Origin: Nocardioides salarius
GTDB lineage: Bacteria > Actinomycetota > Actinomycetes > Propionibacteriales > Nocardioidaceae
Assembly (NCBI RefSeq): GCF_016907435.1
Contig: NZ_JAFBBZ010000001.1
Span: 2,914,001-2,978,000, forward strand
Length of the DNA: 64,000 bases
Direction of reading: 5' to 3'
Of the stretch, positions 53,540 to 63,860 are shown one piece after another. Position 1 is the stretch's first letter; each line of letters starts with the position of its first letter. The position numbers were made by a program, and so were the translations under genes. A model generated the notes under the pieces. That model did no database searches and was not told the origin of the DNA. It saw nothing but the letters and a program-made list of their open reading frames with translations.

Positions 53540-53545
53540 GATGAT
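53540..53545 (+). promoter_or_regulatory. Possible -10 box of leaderless trmB
   Basis: GATGAT, six bases (GGAGCC), then ATG at 53552. The first base departs from TAnnnT; GGAG could instead act as a close ribosome-binding site. Confidence 0.4.
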
Positions 53546-53551
53546 GGAGCC

Positions 53552-54283
53552 ATGTCCGAGCACCACCTGCGCACCGCCCCCGCGCGTCCGCACCAGAAGC
53601 TGACCGACGACGGCCGCCGGATGCGCGAGGTGCTCAGCTACTCGCGACGCGGCAGCAGGTTCACTCCGAGCCAGCAGGAGGCCTGGGACGCCCACGCGCA
53701 GGCGTGGGTGGTGCCCGACGAGGAGGTCGACCGCGCGGACGTCGACGTCGCCTCGTGGTTCGGGCGCGAGGCCCCGCTGGTCGTGGAGATCGGCTGCGGG
53801 GTGGGGGAGGCCACCGGCGTGCTGGCCGCGGCGCGCCCCGACGTCAACGTCCTGGCGCTGGAGGTGTGGCGCCCCGGCGTGGCGGCCTCGCTGGCCGAGG
53901 TCGCGGCGGCGGGCGCCGACAACGTGCGCTTCTGCTCCGTCGACGCCGCCTGGTGCCTGGAGCACCTGGTGCCCGAGGGCGGCCTCGCGGAGCTGTGGAC
54001 GTTCTTCCCCGACCCCTGGCCCAAGACGCGCCACCACAAGCGGCGCCTGGTCTCGCCGGGCTTCGCCGCCGTGGTGGCCTCACGGCTGCAGGTCGGCGGC
54101 CTGTGGCGCCTGGCCACCGACTGGGCCGACTACGCCGACCAGATGCTCGAGGTGCTCGACGCCGAGCCGGCTCTCTCGGGCGGGCGGGTGCCGCGGTGGC
54201 AGGACCGGCCGGTCACGAAGTTCGAGCGCAAGGGCCGCGAGGCCGGTCGCGAGATCACCGACCTGACCTACGCCAAGCACTGA
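53552..54283 (+). CDS. trmB: tRNA (guanine-N7)-methyltransferase
   Basis: Predicted 243 residues, the enzyme that makes m7G at tRNA position 46. SAM motif is [15 protein letters not shown]. The family signature [17 protein letters not shown], with the catalytic Asp, and the later ITKFE-like VTKFERKG are intact. The N-terminal 40 residues are an extra Arg-rich extension. It stands alone between the tuf terminator and the S10 promoter. Confidence 0.95.
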   Translation: MSEHHLRTAPARPHQKLTDDGRRMREVLSYSRRGSRFTPSQQEAWDAHAQAWVVPDEEVDRADVDVASWFGREAPLVVEIGCGVGEATGVLAAARPDVNVLALEVWRPGVAASLAEVAAAGADNVRFCSVDAAWCLEHLVPEGGLAELWTFFPDPWPKTRHHKRRLVSPGFAAVVASRLQVGGLWRLATDWADYADQMLEVLDAEPALSGGRVPRWQDRPVTKFERKGREAGREITDLTYAKH

Positions 54284-54294
54284 GCCGCCTCGAT

Positions 54295-54324
54295 TTGGAC
54301 GAGGTCCGGCTGGTCTGCCAAGAT
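54295..54324 (+). promoter_or_regulatory. Possible promoter of the S10 operon
   Basis: TTGGAC (54295-54300), 18-bp spacer, CAAGAT (54319-54324). Transcription from about 54331 would give a leader of about 340 nt. Confidence 0.55.
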
Positions 54325-54669
54325 GTTCAGGTTGCTCCGGCGGGTCGCCGGGGTGCGGCACACCTTGACTACTGAATCGCGTCTCCCCATCACCTGATGG
54401 ATCGTGGCTCGGTGCTCGGCGTGCAGCCGCACCGCTCCTGCTGCACAGCAGGGGGGAGACCCGATCAGCCCGACGAACCGTCGGGCGTCACCCAGACAGC
54501 ACAGCAGGCAGGACCCGGTCCTGTGTTGCGCCCGGAATTCGGTTCCGGACCGCGACACGCCCGACCGCGGGGGTCGGCTGGGGTGAAGGACAGCAGGGGG
54601 GACCGACTCAAGCCCGAGGACGTCCCGGACACGCACGCGGCAGATGAGAAGTAAGGACGAGAGAGACCT
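54325..54669 (+). other. Long structured leader of the S10 operon
   Basis: This gap of 386 bases (54284-54669, including the promoter) holds no gene. It has six short perfect hairpins in series: 54387-54400, 54437-54452, 54468-54486, 54509-54523, 54532-54548 and 54561-54577. An autoregulatory or attenuation role is likely, as S10 leaders are regulated in other bacteria. Confidence 0.7.
54552..54573 (+). promoter_or_regulatory. Leader element shared with the str operon (copy at rpsJ)
   Basis: GCGACACGCCCGACC then G and CGGGGG. Here it overlaps the last hairpin (CCGACC/GGTCGG). It lies 118 nt before rpsJ; the rpsL copy lies 144 nt before its gene. Confidence 0.7.
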
Positions 54670-54978
54670 ATGGCGGGACAGAAGATCCGCATCAGGCTCA
54701 AGGCCTATGACCACGAGGTGATCGACACCTCGGCGCGCAAGATCGTGGACACGGTCACCCGCACGGGTGCCAAGGTCGCCGGCCCGGTGCCGCTGCCGAC
54801 CGAGAAGAACGTGTACTGCGTCATCCGCTCGCCCCACAAGTACAAGGATTCCCGCGAGCACTTCGAGATGCGCACCCACAAGCGCCTCATCGACATCATC
54901 GACCCCACCCCGAAGACCGTCGACTCGCTGATGCGTCTCGACCTTCCGGCCGGTGTCGACATCGAGATCAAGCTCTGA
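54670..54978 (+). CDS. rpsJ: 30S ribosomal protein S10
   Basis: 102 residues, standard length. It binds the 30S head and, as NusE, joins antitermination complexes. It begins [22 protein letters not shown] and ends [12 protein letters not shown]. It leads the S10-spc operon, with rplC 11 nt downstream. Start supported by AGGACGAGAGAG upstream. Confidence 0.99.
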   Translation: MAGQKIRIRLKAYDHEVIDTSARKIVDTVTRTGAKVAGPVPLPTEKNVYCVIRSPHKYKDSREHFEMRTHKRLIDIIDPTPKTVDSLMRLDLPAGVDIEIKL

Positions 54979-54989
54979 GGTCCGAGGAC

Positions 54990-55649
54990 ATGACGATCGA
55001 ACACAACATGAAGGGGCTGCTGGGCACCAAGCTCGGCATGACCCAGCTGTGGGACGAGAACAACCGCGTCGTCCCCGTGACCGTGATCGCTGCGAGCACC
55101 AACGTGGTCACCCAGGTCCGCACTCCCGAGGTCGACGGCTACAACGCCGTGCAGATCGGGTACGGCGAGATCGAGGGCCGCAAGGTGAACAAGCCGAGCG
55201 CCGGTCACTTCGCCAAGGCGGGTCTCACCCCGCGCCGCCACCTCGTCGAGCTCCGCACCTCCGCGGCCGCTGAGTACACCGTGGGCCAGGAGCTCGCGGT
55301 CGACACCTTCGCCGCCGGCGAGGAGATCGACGTGACCGGCACCAGCAAGGGCAAGGGCTTCGCCGGCGTCATGAAGCGTCACGGCTTCGCCGGTGTCTCC
55401 GCCTCGCACGGTGCCCACCGCAACCACCGCAAGCCCGGCTCGATCGGCGCCTGCGCCACGCCGGGTCGTGTGTTCCGTGGTCAGCGGATGGCCGGTCGCA
55501 TGGGTAACGACACCGTCACCACCCAGAACATCACCGTGCACGCCGTCGACACCGACAAGGGCCTGATCCTGCTGAAGGGTGCCGTCCCCGGCCCCAAGGG
55601 TGGTCTCGTGGTGCTGCGTTCGGCCGCCAAGAAGACCCAGGAGGCCTGA
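54990..55649 (+). CDS. rplC: 50S ribosomal protein L3
   Basis: 219 residues. Early 50S assembly protein whose loop reaches the peptidyl-transferase centre. [24 protein letters not shown] at the start and [33 protein letters not shown], the conserved loop, are present. ATG at 54990 with GAGGTCCGAGGA upstream. Confidence 0.99.
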   Translation: MTIEHNMKGLLGTKLGMTQLWDENNRVVPVTVIAASTNVVTQVRTPEVDGYNAVQIGYGEIEGRKVNKPSAGHFAKAGLTPRRHLVELRTSAAAEYTVGQELAVDTFAAGEEIDVTGTSKGKGFAGVMKRHGFAGVSASHGAHRNHRKPGSIGACATPGRVFRGQRMAGRMGNDTVTTQNITVHAVDTDKGLILLKGAVPGPKGGLVVLRSAAKKTQEA

Positions 55650-55651
55650 GC

Positions 55652-56275
55652 ATGGCTGTCAAGACCGTCAAGGTCGACCTGCCCGCCGACATCTTCGACG
55701 CCAAGGTCAACGTCCCGTTGATCCACCAGGTCGTCGTCGCGCAGCAGGCCGCGGCCCGCCAGGGCACGCACGCCACCAAGACCCGCGGCGAGGTCCGCGG
55801 CGGTGGCCGCAAGCCCTACAAGCAGAAGGGCACCGGTCGCGCCCGCCAGGGCTCGACCCGCGCGCCCCAGTTCGCCGGTGGTGGCACCGTGCACGGCCCG
55901 CAGCCGCGCAGCTACGACCAGCGCACGCCCAAGAAGATGAAGGTCGCCGCCCTGCGCGGTGCCCTCTCCGACCGGGCCCGCCACGACCGCATCCACGTCG
56001 TCGAGTCGCTCGTCCAGGGCGAGAAGCCCGCCACCAAGGCCGCACTGGCCTCGCTGGCCGAGCTGACCGACCGCACCAAGTTCCTCGTCGTGCTCGAGCG
56101 CGCCGACTCCACGACCTGGCTCTCGCTGCGCAACGCGCCCGAGGTCCACGTCGTCGCCGTCGACCAGCTCAACACCTACGACGTGCTCGCGGCCGACGAC
56201 ATCGTGTTCAGCAAGGGCGCCTACGACGCGCTCGTCGCCGGCACCGCCACGTCGACCAAGGAGGTTTCCAAGTGA
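55652..56275 (+). CDS. rplD: 50S ribosomal protein L4
   Basis: 207 residues. It lines the exit tunnel and in E. coli also regulates the S10 operon through its leader. [31 protein letters not shown] is the conserved tunnel loop. The ATG is 2 nt after the L3 stop, and its own stop overlaps the L23 start (GTGA). Confidence 0.99.
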   Translation: MAVKTVKVDLPADIFDAKVNVPLIHQVVVAQQAAARQGTHATKTRGEVRGGGRKPYKQKGTGRARQGSTRAPQFAGGGTVHGPQPRSYDQRTPKKMKVAALRGALSDRARHDRIHVVESLVQGEKPATKAALASLAELTDRTKFLVVLERADSTTWLSLRNAPEVHVVAVDQLNTYDVLAADDIVFSKGAYDALVAGTATSTKEVSK

Positions 56276-56577
56276 GCACCCTGCACAAGGACCACCGCGA
56301 CGTGCTGCTCGCGCCGGTCGTCTCCGAGAAGAGCTACAGCCTCCTCGACACGAACAAGTACACGTTCGTGGTGCGCCCCGACGCCAACAAGACCGAGATC
56401 AAGATCGCCGTCGAGAAGATCTTCAACGTCAAGGTCACCTCGGTGAACACGCTGAACCGCCCCGGCAAGACCCGTCGCACGCGCAACGGGCTGGGCAAGC
56501 GCAAGGACACCAAGCGCGCCATCGTCAGCCTCGCCGAGGGTCACCGCATCGACATCTTCGGAGGTCCGGTCTCCTGA
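56272..56577 (+). CDS. rplW: 50S ribosomal protein L23
   Basis: 101 residues. It sits at the exit of the nascent-chain tunnel and docks trigger factor and [21 protein letters not shown] and [21 protein letters not shown] are typical. The GTG at 56272 overlaps rplD by four bases with GGAGG about 8 nt upstream. Confidence 0.99.
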   Translation: MSTLHKDHRDVLLAPVVSEKSYSLLDTNKYTFVVRPDANKTEIKIAVEKIFNVKVTSVNTLNRPGKTRRTRNGLGKRKDTKRAIVSLAEGHRIDIFGGPVS

Positions 56578-56608
56578 CCGGGCCTGACGACACGAGGACT
56601 GAACACAC

Positions 56609-57445
56609 ATGGCTATCCGCAAGTACAAGCCGACAACGCCGGGCCGACGCGGCTCGTCGGTCGCCGACTTCGTCGAGATCACTCGCACGACGCCGGAGAA
56701 GTCGCTGACGGTGCCGCTGCCCAAGAAGGGCGGCCGCAACAACCAGGGCCGGATCACCACCCGGCACCAGGGTGGCGGTCACAAGCGTGCCTACCGGATC
56801 ATCGACTTCCGTCGCTACGACAAGGACGGCGTCCCCGCGAAGGTCGCCCACATCGAGTACGACCCGAACCGCACGGCGCGCATCGCGCTGCTGCACTACG
56901 CCGACGGCGAGAAGCGCTACATCATCGCTCCTCGCGGCCTGGCGCAGGGCACCGTGGTCGAGTCGGGCACCGGTGCTGACATCAAGACCGGCAACAACCT
57001 CCCGCTGCGCAACATCCCGGTGGGTTCCACGATCCACTGCGTGGAGATGCGTCCCGGCGGCGGCGCCAAGATCGCCCGCTCGGCCGGCAACTCCGCCCAG
57101 CTCGTGGCCCGCGAGGGCTCGCGCGCCACGCTGCGCCTGCCCTCCGGCGAGATGCGCTTCGTCGACGTGCGCTGCCGCGCCACGCTCGGCGAGGTCGGCA
57201 ACGCCGAGCAGTCGAACATCAACTGGGGCAAGGCCGGCCGCATGCGCTGGAAGGGCAAGCGCCCGACCGTGCGCGGTGTGGTCATGAACCCGGTCGACCA
57301 CCCGCACGGTGGTGGCGAGGGCAAGACGTCCGGTGGACGTCACCCGGTGTCCCCCTGGGGCAAGCCCGAGGGCCGCACGCGCAAGCGCAAGGCCTCCGAC
57401 TCCCAGATCATCCGTCGCCGCAAGTCCGGCAAGGGTAGGAAGTAA
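56609..57445 (+). CDS. rplB: 50S ribosomal protein L2
   Basis: 278 residues, full length. It is essential for subunit joining and peptidyl-transferase architecture. [19 protein letters not shown] and the conserved C-terminal [15 protein letters not shown], with the key His, are intact. It is separated from rplW by 31 nt. Confidence 0.99.
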   Translation: MAIRKYKPTTPGRRGSSVADFVEITRTTPEKSLTVPLPKKGGRNNQGRITTRHQGGGHKRAYRIIDFRRYDKDGVPAKVAHIEYDPNRTARIALLHYADGEKRYIIAPRGLAQGTVVESGTGADIKTGNNLPLRNIPVGSTIHCVEMRPGGGAKIARSAGNSAQLVAREGSRATLRLPSGEMRFVDVRCRATLGEVGNAEQSNINWGKAGRMRWKGKRPTVRGVVMNPVDHPHGGGEGKTSGGRHPVSPWGKPEGRTRKRKASDSQIIRRRKSGKGRK

Positions 57446-57450
57446 ACGAC

Positions 57451-57732
57451 ATGCCTCGCAGCCTGAAGAAGGGCCCCTTCATCGATGGCCACCTGCAGAA
57501 GAAGGTGGACGCGGAGAACGAGAAGGGCACCCACAACGTCATCAAGACCTGGTCGCGCCGGTCGATGATCGTGCCGGACATGATCGGTCACACGATCGCC
57601 GTGCACGACGGTCGCAAGCACGTCCCGGTCTTCGTCACCGACTCGATGGTCGGTCACAAGCTGGGCGAGTTCGCCCCGACCCGCACGTACCGCGGACACG
57701 TCAAGGAAGACCGGAAGGGACGTCGCCGATGA
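57451..57732 (+). CDS. rpsS: 30S ribosomal protein S19
   Basis: 93 residues. It binds 16S rRNA in the 30S head next to S13. It begins [20 protein letters not shown] and contains [18 protein letters not shown]. Its stop overlaps the rplV start by four bases (ATGA). Confidence 0.99.
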   Translation: MPRSLKKGPFIDGHLQKKVDAENEKGTHNVIKTWSRRSMIVPDMIGHTIAVHDGRKHVPVFVTDSMVGHKLGEFAPTRTYRGHVKEDRKGRRR

Positions 57733-58175
57733 GCACCACCGAGCGCATGCGCACGAGTGCCCGCCGCGAGACGCTTCTCGGCGACCAGCCGGGGGCCTTC
57801 GCGACCGCCCGCTTCACGCGGATCACGCCGATGAAGGCGCGCCGGGTCGTGGACATGGTCCGCGGCATGGCCGTCGACGAGGCCCTGGCGCTGCTGCAGT
57901 TCGCGCCCCAGGCCGCGGCGCAGACCGTCTACAAGGTCCTCGAGAGCGCCATCGCCAACGCCGAGACCACCGAGGGCCTGGCCGCTGCCGACCTCGTCGT
58001 CTCCGTCGCGATGGTCGACGAGGGCCCCACGATGAAGCGCTGGCGCCCGCGGGCCCAGGGCCGGGCCACGCGCATCAACAAGCGCACGAGCCACATCACC
58101 CTGGCCGTCCAGCCCGCCGACGTGGTGGCCGCGAAGGCCACCAAGCGCGGCCCGAAGAACGGAAAGAGTGCCTGA
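57729..58175 (+). CDS. rplV: 50S ribosomal protein L22
   Basis: 148 residues. Its beta-hairpin lines the exit tunnel (macrolide site). The core [18 protein letters not shown] and [23 protein letters not shown] are conserved, while a 25-residue N-terminal extension is variable. ATG at 57729 overlaps rpsS. The stop shares one base with the rpsC start. Confidence 0.98.
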   Translation: MSTTERMRTSARRETLLGDQPGAFATARFTRITPMKARRVVDMVRGMAVDEALALLQFAPQAAAQTVYKVLESAIANAETTEGLAAADLVVSVAMVDEGPTMKRWRPRAQGRATRINKRTSHITLAVQPADVVAAKATKRGPKNGKSA

Positions 58176-59011
58176 TGGGACAGAAGATCAACCCCAACGG
58201 CTTCCGCCTGGGTATCAGCACCGACCACAAGTCGCGCTGGTACGCGGACAAGCTGTACAAGTCCTACGTCGGCGAGGACGTCGCCATCCGCAAGCTGCTC
58301 AGCAAGGGCATGGAGCGGGCCGGCATCGCCAAGGTCGAGATCGAGCGCACCCGTGACCGCGTGCGTGTGGACATCCACACCGCGCGTCCCGGCATCGTCA
58401 TCGGCCGCCGTGGCGCCGAGGCCGACCGCATCCGTGGTGAGCTCGAGAAGCTCACCGGCAAGCAGGTGCAGCTGAACATCCTCGAGGTCAAGAGCCCCGA
58501 GATGGACGCCCAGCTCGTCGCCCAGGGTGTCGCCGAGCAGCTCGCCGGTCGCGTGCAGTTCCGCCGCGCGATGCGCAAGGCGATGCAGACCACGATGCGC
58601 TCGGGTGCCAAGGGCATCCGGATCCAGTGCTCGGGTCGCCTCAACGGCGCCGAGATGTCGCGCACGGAGTTCTACCGCGAGGGCCGCGTGCCCCTGCACA
58701 CCCTGCGTGCCGACATCGACTACGGCTTCTACGAGGCCAAGACCACCTTCGGCCGCATTGGCGTGAAGGTCTGGATCTACAAGGGCGAGGTGTCCGGCTC
58801 CCGTGCCGAGCGCCAGGCCCAGGCCGCCTCGCGCGCCGGTGTCCCCGGTCGCGGCGGCAGCAACCGCCCCGCGCGTGGTGGCGAGCGTCCCAGCCGCGGC
58901 TCCCGCGGCGACCGTCCGGCCCGCTCGGACCGCGAGGGCTCGGCCCCCGCTGCCGACGCGCCGGCCCAGGCCGCTGCCCCCGCTGAGTCCACGGCCGGAT
59001 CGGAGGCCTGA
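58175..59011 (+). CDS. rpsC: 30S ribosomal protein S3
   Basis: 278 residues. It forms part of the mRNA entry channel. The KH domain is [31 protein letters not shown]. The last 65 residues are a Gly/Arg/Ala-rich low-complexity tail ([20 protein letters not shown]), common in actinobacteria. ATG at 58175 shares a base with the rplV stop. Confidence 0.99.
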   Translation: MGQKINPNGFRLGISTDHKSRWYADKLYKSYVGEDVAIRKLLSKGMERAGIAKVEIERTRDRVRVDIHTARPGIVIGRRGAEADRIRGELEKLTGKQVQLNILEVKSPEMDAQLVAQGVAEQLAGRVQFRRAMRKAMQTTMRSGAKGIRIQCSGRLNGAEMSRTEFYREGRVPLHTLRADIDYGFYEAKTTFGRIGVKVWIYKGEVSGSRAERQAQAASRAGVPGRGGSNRPARGGERPSRGSRGDRPARSDREGSAPAADAPAQAAAPAESTAGSEA

Positions 59012-59014
59012 GAA

Positions 59015-59434
59015 ATGTTGATGCCCCGTCGCGTCAAGCACCGCAAGCAGCACCACCCCAAGCGGACCGGTATGGCCAAGGGCGGCACGCAGCTCGCCTT
59101 CGGTGACTTCGGCATCCAGGCGGTGGAGGGTCACTACGTCACGAACCGGCAGATCGAGTCGGCTCGTATCGCGATGACCCGTCACATCAAGCGAGGCGGC
59201 AAGGTGTGGATCAACATCTACCCCGACCGCCCGCTGACCAAGAAGCCCGCCGAGACCCGCATGGGTTCGGGCAAGGGTTCCCCCGAGTGGTGGGTGGCGA
59301 ACGTCAAGCCCGGCCGCGTCATGTTCGAACTTTCCGGCGTCACCGAGGACGTTGCCCGCGAGGCCATGCGCCGCGCGATGCACAAGCTCCCGATGAAGTG
59401 CCGGTTCATCTCGCGAGAGGCGGGTGAATTCTGA
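59015..59434 (+). CDS. rplP: 50S ribosomal protein L16
   Basis: 139 residues. It contacts A-site tRNA and organises the 5S region. It begins [24 protein letters not shown]. The first ATG is used since the family starts [11 protein letters not shown]. Its stop shares one base with the rpmC start. Confidence 0.98.
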   Translation: MLMPRRVKHRKQHHPKRTGMAKGGTQLAFGDFGIQAVEGHYVTNRQIESARIAMTRHIKRGGKVWINIYPDRPLTKKPAETRMGSGKGSPEWWVANVKPGRVMFELSGVTEDVAREAMRRAMHKLPMKCRFISREAGEF

Positions 59435-59682
59435 TGGCCAACGGTGTCAAGGCCCACGAGCTCGACGAGATGAACGACGTCGACCTCGAGGCACGTCTGC
59501 GCGAGGCCAAGGAGGAGCTGTTCAACCTCCGGTTCCAGGCGGCCACCGGCCAGCTGGAGAGCCACGGTCGTCTGCGGACGGTCAAGAAGGACATCGCCCG
59601 GATCTACACCGTGGTGCGTGAGCGCGAGCTCGGCATCCGGACCACCCCGGGCAGCGACGAGAACGAGGACGGTGCCGCATGA
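59434..59682 (+). CDS. rpmC: 50S ribosomal protein L29
   Basis: 82 residues: the usual helical core [47 protein letters not shown] plus a short acidic C-terminal tail. It lies at the tunnel exit beside L23. It overlaps rplP by one base and rpsQ by four. Confidence 0.98.
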   Translation: MANGVKAHELDEMNDVDLEARLREAKEELFNLRFQAATGQLESHGRLRTVKKDIARIYTVVRERELGIRTTPGSDENEDGAA

Positions 59683-59960
59683 GCGAGCAGGCAGTCGACA
59701 ACGGCACCCCGCGCAACGACCGCAAGGTCCGCGAGGGTCTCGTCGTCAGCGACAAGATGGACAAGACCGTGGTCGTCTCCGTCGAGGACCGCGTCAAGCA
59801 CGCGCTCTACGGCAAGGTGCTGCGCAAGACCAGCAAGCTCAAGGCGCACGACGAGCAGAACGAGTGCGGCACCGGCGACCGGGTCTTGATCATGGAGACC
59901 CGCCCGCTGTCGGCGACCAAGCGCTGGCGCGTGGTCGAGATCCTCGAGCGCGCCAAGTGA
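59679..59960 (+). CDS. rpsQ: 30S ribosomal protein S17
   Basis: 93 residues. It is an early 16S 5'-domain binder with an OB fold: [32 protein letters not shown] and [25 protein letters not shown]. Its ATG overlaps rpmC. A 94-bp gap with no gene separates it from rplN, the largest break in this operon apart from the one after rpsZ. Confidence 0.98.
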   Translation: MSEQAVDNGTPRNDRKVREGLVVSDKMDKTVVVSVEDRVKHALYGKVLRKTSKLKAHDEQNECGTGDRVLIMETRPLSATKRWRVVEILERAK

Positions 59961-60054
59961 CCCCTCGCCCCGCGCGAGCGAACAACCCCACCAGTTCGGC
60001 CAGGCTCGCCGTCCCTGAGACGCCGAGAACCGGCACGACAACCAGGAGAAATCG

Positions 60055-60423
60055 ATGATTCAGCAGGAGTCGCGACTCAAGGTCGCCGACAACACCGGTG
60101 CGAAGGAGATCCTCTGCATCCGTGTTCTCGGCGGCTCGGGTCGGCGCTACGCCGGTATCGGCGACACCATCGTCGCCACCGTCAAGGACGCGATCCCCGG
60201 CGGCAACGTGAAGAAGGGTGACGTCGTCAAGGCCGTCATCGTGCGCACCGTCAAGGAGCGCCGCCGGGCCGACGGGTCCTACATCCGCTTCGACGAGAAC
60301 GCGGCAGTGATCCTCAAGACCGATGGCGAGCCGCGCGGTACGCGCATCTTCGGCCCCGTCGGTCGTGAGCTTCGGGAGAAGAAGTTCATGAAGATCATCT
60401 CGCTCGCCCCGGAGGTGCTCTGA
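60055..60423 (+). CDS. rplN: 50S ribosomal protein L14
   Basis: 122 residues, standard length. It lies at the subunit interface (bridge with h14) and is the binding site of the silencing factor RsfS. It begins [37 protein letters not shown] precedes the ATG. It opens the spc half of the cluster. Confidence 0.99.
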   Translation: MIQQESRLKVADNTGAKEILCIRVLGGSGRRYAGIGDTIVATVKDAIPGGNVKKGDVVKAVIVRTVKERRRADGSYIRFDENAAVILKTDGEPRGTRIFGPVGRELREKKFMKIISLAPEVL

Positions 60424-60426
60424 GCC

Positions 60427-60789
60427 ATGGGCAAGAGTGTGAACATCAAGAAGGGCGACACCGTCAAGGTGATCGCCGGCAAGGACAAGGGTGCCGAGGG
60501 CAAGGTCATCCAGGTGCTCCGCGAGGAGCAGCGGGTGATCGTCGAGGGTGTGAACCGCATCAAGCGCCACACCAAGGTCGTCAACCAGGGTGGGCGTGAC
60601 GGCAGCACCGGCGGCATCATCACCGCTGAGGCCTCCATCCACGTCTCCAACGTGATGCTGCTCGAGGACGGCGCCACGACCCGGATCGGCTTCCGCCGTG
60701 ACCAGGTCACCAAGCGTCGCCCGGACGGCTCGACCTACGAGGCCGAGCGCAGCGTCCGCATCTCGCGCAAGACCGGCAAGGAGATCTGA
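60427..60789 (+). CDS. rplX: 50S ribosomal protein L24
   Basis: 120 residues with a KOW motif ([25 protein letters not shown]). It is an assembly initiator of the 50S subunit. ATG lies 3 nt after rplN. The C-terminal part [27 protein letters not shown] is typical. Confidence 0.98.
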   Translation: MGKSVNIKKGDTVKVIAGKDKGAEGKVIQVLREEQRVIVEGVNRIKRHTKVVNQGGRDGSTGGIITAEASIHVSNVMLLEDGATTRIGFRRDQVTKRRPDGSTYEAERSVRISRKTGKEI

Positions 60790-60790
60790 G

Positions 60791-61381
60791 ATGACTGAGA
60801 CCCAGACCACCGACGCGCCGGAGATCTCGGCGAAGGTGCCGCCGCGGTTCAAGACCCGCTACCGCGAGGAGATCCTCCCCGCGCTCAAGGCGGAGTTCGA
60901 GATCGCCAACGTCATGCAGGTGCCCGGCCTGACTAAGATCGTGGTCAACATGGGCGTCGGCGAGGCTGCGCGCGACTCGAAGCTGATCGAGGGTGCGGTC
61001 AAGGACCTCACCGCGATCACCGGCCAGAAGCCGACCGTGACCAAGGCCCGCAAGTCCATCGCGCAGTTCAAGCTGCGCGAGGGCATGCCGATCGGTGCGC
61101 ACGTCACGCTGCGCGGCGACCGCATGTGGGAGTTCCTGGACCGCCTGCTGACCCTGGCGCTGCCCCGCATCCGCGACTTCCGGGGGCTCAACCCCGGCCA
61201 GTTCGACGGTCGCGGCAACTACACCTTCGGTCTGACCGAGCAGGTCATGTTCCACGAGATCGACCAGGACAAGATCGACCGCTCGCGCGGCATGGACATC
61301 ACCGTGGTCACCACGGCCACCACTGACGACCAGGGCCGCGCGCTGCTCAAGCAGCTCGGCTTCCCGTTCAAGGAGAACTGA
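60791..61381 (+). CDS. rplE: 50S ribosomal protein L5
   Basis: 196 residues. It binds 5S rRNA and the P-site t[44 protein letters not shown] and the [12 protein letters not shown] motif are conserved. The N-terminal 17 residues are an extension. ATG is 1 nt after the rplX stop. Confidence 0.99.
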
Positions 61382-61382
61382 C

Positions 61383-61568
61383 ATGGCGAAGACCGCCCTG
61401 AAGGTCAAGGCTGCTCGCAAGCCGAAGTTCGCGGTGCGTGGCTACACCCGTTGCCAGCGCTGCGGCCGCCCCAAGGCCGTGTACCGCAAGTTCGGCCTGT
61501 GCCGGATCTGCCTGCGCGAGATGGCGCACCGCGGCGAGCTGCCCGGCGTGACCAAGTCCAGCTGGTGA
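61383..61568 (+). CDS. rpsZ: 30S ribosomal protein S14, zinc-binding type Z
   Basis: 61 residues with Cys24, Cys27, Cys40 and Cys43 (CQRC and CRIC) binding zinc. Actinobacteria often carry a second zinc-free S14 elsewhere, switched on by zinc lack; none is in this window. ATG is 1 nt after rplE. A 91-bp gap follows with no gene seen. Confidence 0.98.
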
Positions 61569-61659
61569 ACCAGACCTCCCGTTCCATCTACACACGATCG
61601 CTGCAGGTCGCCCTTGAGATGCAGGGGCGAAACCACGGTGGAGAAAGGGCCTCACGGCC

Positions 61660-62067
61660 ATGACGATGACTGACCCGATCGCAGACATGCTGACCCGTCT
61701 GCGCAACGCCAACCAGGCGTACCACGACGCTGTGACCATGCCGTACAGCAAGCTCAAGCAGGGCGTCGCGGAGATCCTCAAGCAGGAGGGGTACATCACC
61801 TCCTTCGACGTTGCCGAGCCTGCTGAGGGCGAGGTCGGCAAGACGCTGACCATCACCCTCAAGTACGGCCGCAACCGGGAGCGCTCCATCGCGGGCGTTC
61901 GCCGCATCAGCAAGCCGGGCCTGCGGGTCTACGCCAAGCACACGGGTCTCCCGAAGGTGCTGGGCGGACTGGGCGTCGCGATCATCTCGACGAGCCAGGG
62001 CCTGCTGACCGACCGCCAGGCAAACCAGAAGGGCGTGGGTGGGGAAGTCCTCGCCTACGTCTGGTGA
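61660..62067 (+). CDS. rpsH: 30S ribosomal protein S8
   Basis: 135 residues. It is a central-domain 16S binder and, in E. coli, the spc operon repressor. [23 protein letters not shown] and the C-terminal [26 protein letters not shown] are typical. ATG at 61660 is used; an ATG two codons on (61666) would match some relatives. Confidence 0.98.
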   Translation: MTMTDPIADMLTRLRNANQAYHDAVTMPYSKLKQGVAEILKQEGYITSFDVAEPAEGEVGKTLTITLKYGRNRERSIAGVRRISKPGLRVYAKHTGLPKVLGGLGVAIISTSQGLLTDRQANQKGVGGEVLAYVW

Positions 62068-62096
62068 CGACGAGACCGAGATAGGAGAAACGAAGC

Positions 62097-62636
62097 ATGT
62101 CGCGCATTGGCAAGCTCCCCGTCGCGGTCCCGTCCGGTGTCGACGTGGCGATCGACGGCCCGCTGGTGACTGTGAAGGGGCCCAAGGGCACCCTCTCGCA
62201 CTCCGTGGCGAGCCCGATCACCGTCGAGCAGGGTGACGGCGTCCTCGACGTCAAGCGTCCTGACGACGAGCGCGAGTCGCGCTCGTTGCACGGGCTGACC
62301 CGCACGTTGGTCAACAACATGGTCGTCGGTGTCACCGACGGCTACGAGAAGAAGCTCGAGATCGTCGGCGTGGGCTACCGCGTCCTCTCGAAGGGCCCGA
62401 CCCAGCTGGAGTTCCAGCTCGGGTACTCCCACCCGATCATCGTCGACGCCCCCGAGGGCATCTCGTTCACGGTCGAGGGCCCGACCAAGCTCGGTGTCCA
62501 GGGCATCGACAAGCAGCTCGTCGGTGAGGTCGCGGCCAACATCCGCAAGCTGCGCAAGCCGGAGCCCTACAAGGGCAAGGGCGTGCGTTACGCCGGCGAG
62601 CAGGTCCGCCGCAAGGTCGGAAAGGCTGGTAAGTGA
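62097..62636 (+). CDS. rplF: 50S ribosomal protein L6
   Basis: 179 residues, two tandem L6 folds. It binds 23S helix 97 near the factor-binding site. It begins [21 protein letters not shown] and ends [26 protein letters not shown] precedes the ATG. Its stop overlaps the rplR GTG start. Confidence 0.99.
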   Translation: MSRIGKLPVAVPSGVDVAIDGPLVTVKGPKGTLSHSVASPITVEQGDGVLDVKRPDDERESRSLHGLTRTLVNNMVVGVTDGYEKKLEIVGVGYRVLSKGPTQLEFQLGYSHPIIVDAPEGISFTVEGPTKLGVQGIDKQLVGEVAANIRKLRKPEPYKGKGVRYAGEQVRRKVGKAGK

Positions 62637-63022
62637 CCATGGGTATCTCGCTGTCGAACAACAAGCACACTGCGACGCGCACCCGTTCGCGTCTGCGCCG
62701 TCAGATGCGCGGTCGCAAGAAGGTGCACGGCACCGCCGAGCGTCCGCGTCTCGTCGTGACCCGCAGCTCCAAGCACATCTCCGTCCAGGTCGTGGACGAC
62801 CTCGTCGGCAAGACGCTGGCCAGCGCCTCCACCATGGAGGGCGACCTGCGGGGCTACGAGGGCGACAAGACCGCCAAGGCGAAGAAGGTCGGCGAGCTCG
62901 TCGCCGAGCGCGCCAAGGCTGCCGGAGTCGACGGGGTCGTCTTCGACCGCGCCGGCAACAAGTACCACGGTCGCGTCGCGGCCCTGGCGGACGGCGCCCG
63001 CTCGGGCGGCCTGACCTTCTGA
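62633..63022 (+). CDS. rplR: 50S ribosomal protein L18
   Basis: 129 residues from GTG at 62633, or 127 from ATG at 62639. The GTG has AAAGG at better spacing, while the ATG gives the common [14 protein letters not shown] start. It binds 5S r[37 protein letters not shown] is conserved, and it ends [13 protein letters not shown]. Confidence 0.97.
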   Translation: MTMGISLSNNKHTATRTRSRLRRQMRGRKKVHGTAERPRLVVTRSSKHISVQVVDDLVGKTLASASTMEGDLRGYEGDKTAKAKKVGELVAERAKAAGVDGVVFDRAGNKYHGRVAALADGARSGGLTF

Positions 63023-63059
63023 TCGCACGTACAGCAACAACAGAGAAGAGGAAAGTCTC

Positions 63060-63677
63060 ATGAGCGGAGCCCAGCGCGGACAGCGTGGTGGCGAGCGCCG
63101 TGGTCGCGACGACCGTCGCGGTAACCAGGGCGCGGACAAGACCGCCTACATCGAGCGCGTCGTTGCGATCAACCGTGTCGCCAAGGTCGTGAAGGGTGGT
63201 CGTCGCTTCAGCTTCACCGCCCTCGTGGTCGTCGGTGACGGTGAGGGTCTGGTCGGCGTCGGCTACGGCAAGGCCAAGGAGGTGCCCGCGGCGATCGCCA
63301 AGGGCGTCGAGGAGGCGAAGAAGAACTTCTTCCGCGTCCCTCGCATCCAGGGCACCATCCCGCACCCGGTCCAGGGGGAGAAGGCGGCTGGCGTCGTCAT
63401 GCTCCGCCCGGCCGCGCCCGGTACCGGTGTGATCGCCGGTGGCCCGGTGCGTGCGGTGCTCGAGTGCGCCGGCATCCACGACATCCTGAGCAAGTCCCTG
63501 GGATCGTCGAACCAGATCAACATCGTGCACGCGACCGTCGAGGCGCTGCGCATGCTCGAGCAGCCCGAGGCCGTGGCCGCCCGTCGTGGGCTGCCGGTCG
63601 AGGACGTCGCCCCGGCGGCGCTGCTCAAGGCGCGCACCGAGGTCCCGGCGGGCGTGTCGCAGGAGGTGTCCTCCTGA
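63060..63677 (+). CDS. rpsE: 30S ribosomal protein S5
   Basis: 205 residues. It is part of the mRNA entry site and fidelity centre. An Arg/Gly-rich N-terminal tail of about 25 residues precedes [32 protein letters not shown] and [23 protein letters not shown] at 63060 with GAGGAAAG upstream. The stop shares a base with the rpmD start. Confidence 0.99.
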   Translation: MSGAQRGQRGGERRGRDDRRGNQGADKTAYIERVVAINRVAKVVKGGRRFSFTALVVVGDGEGLVGVGYGKAKEVPAAIAKGVEEAKKNFFRVPRIQGTIPHPVQGEKAAGVVMLRPAAPGTGVIAGGPVRAVLECAGIHDILSKSLGSSNQINIVHATVEALRMLEQPEAVAARRGLPVEDVAPAALLKARTEVPAGVSQEVSS

Positions 63678-63859
63678 TGGCACAGCTCAAGGTCCAGCAG
63701 AACAAGGGCCTGGTCGGCCTCAAGGCCAACCAGCGCGAGACGCTGCGCACGCTCGGTCTCAAGCGGATCGGCGACGTGGTCGTCAAGGAGGACCGCCCGG
63801 AGATCCGGGGCATGGTCAACACGGTTCGTCACCTGGTGACCGTCGAGGAGGTCGAGTGA
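63677..63859 (+). CDS. rpmD: 50S ribosomal protein L30
   Basis: 60 residues: [56 protein letters not shown], the entire short bacterial form. ATG at 63677 shares a base with the rpsE stop (TGATG). Confidence 0.98.
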   Translation: MAQLKVQQNKGLVGLKANQRETLRTLGLKRIGDVVVKEDRPEIRGMVNTVRHLVTVEEVE

Positions 63860-63860
63860 C

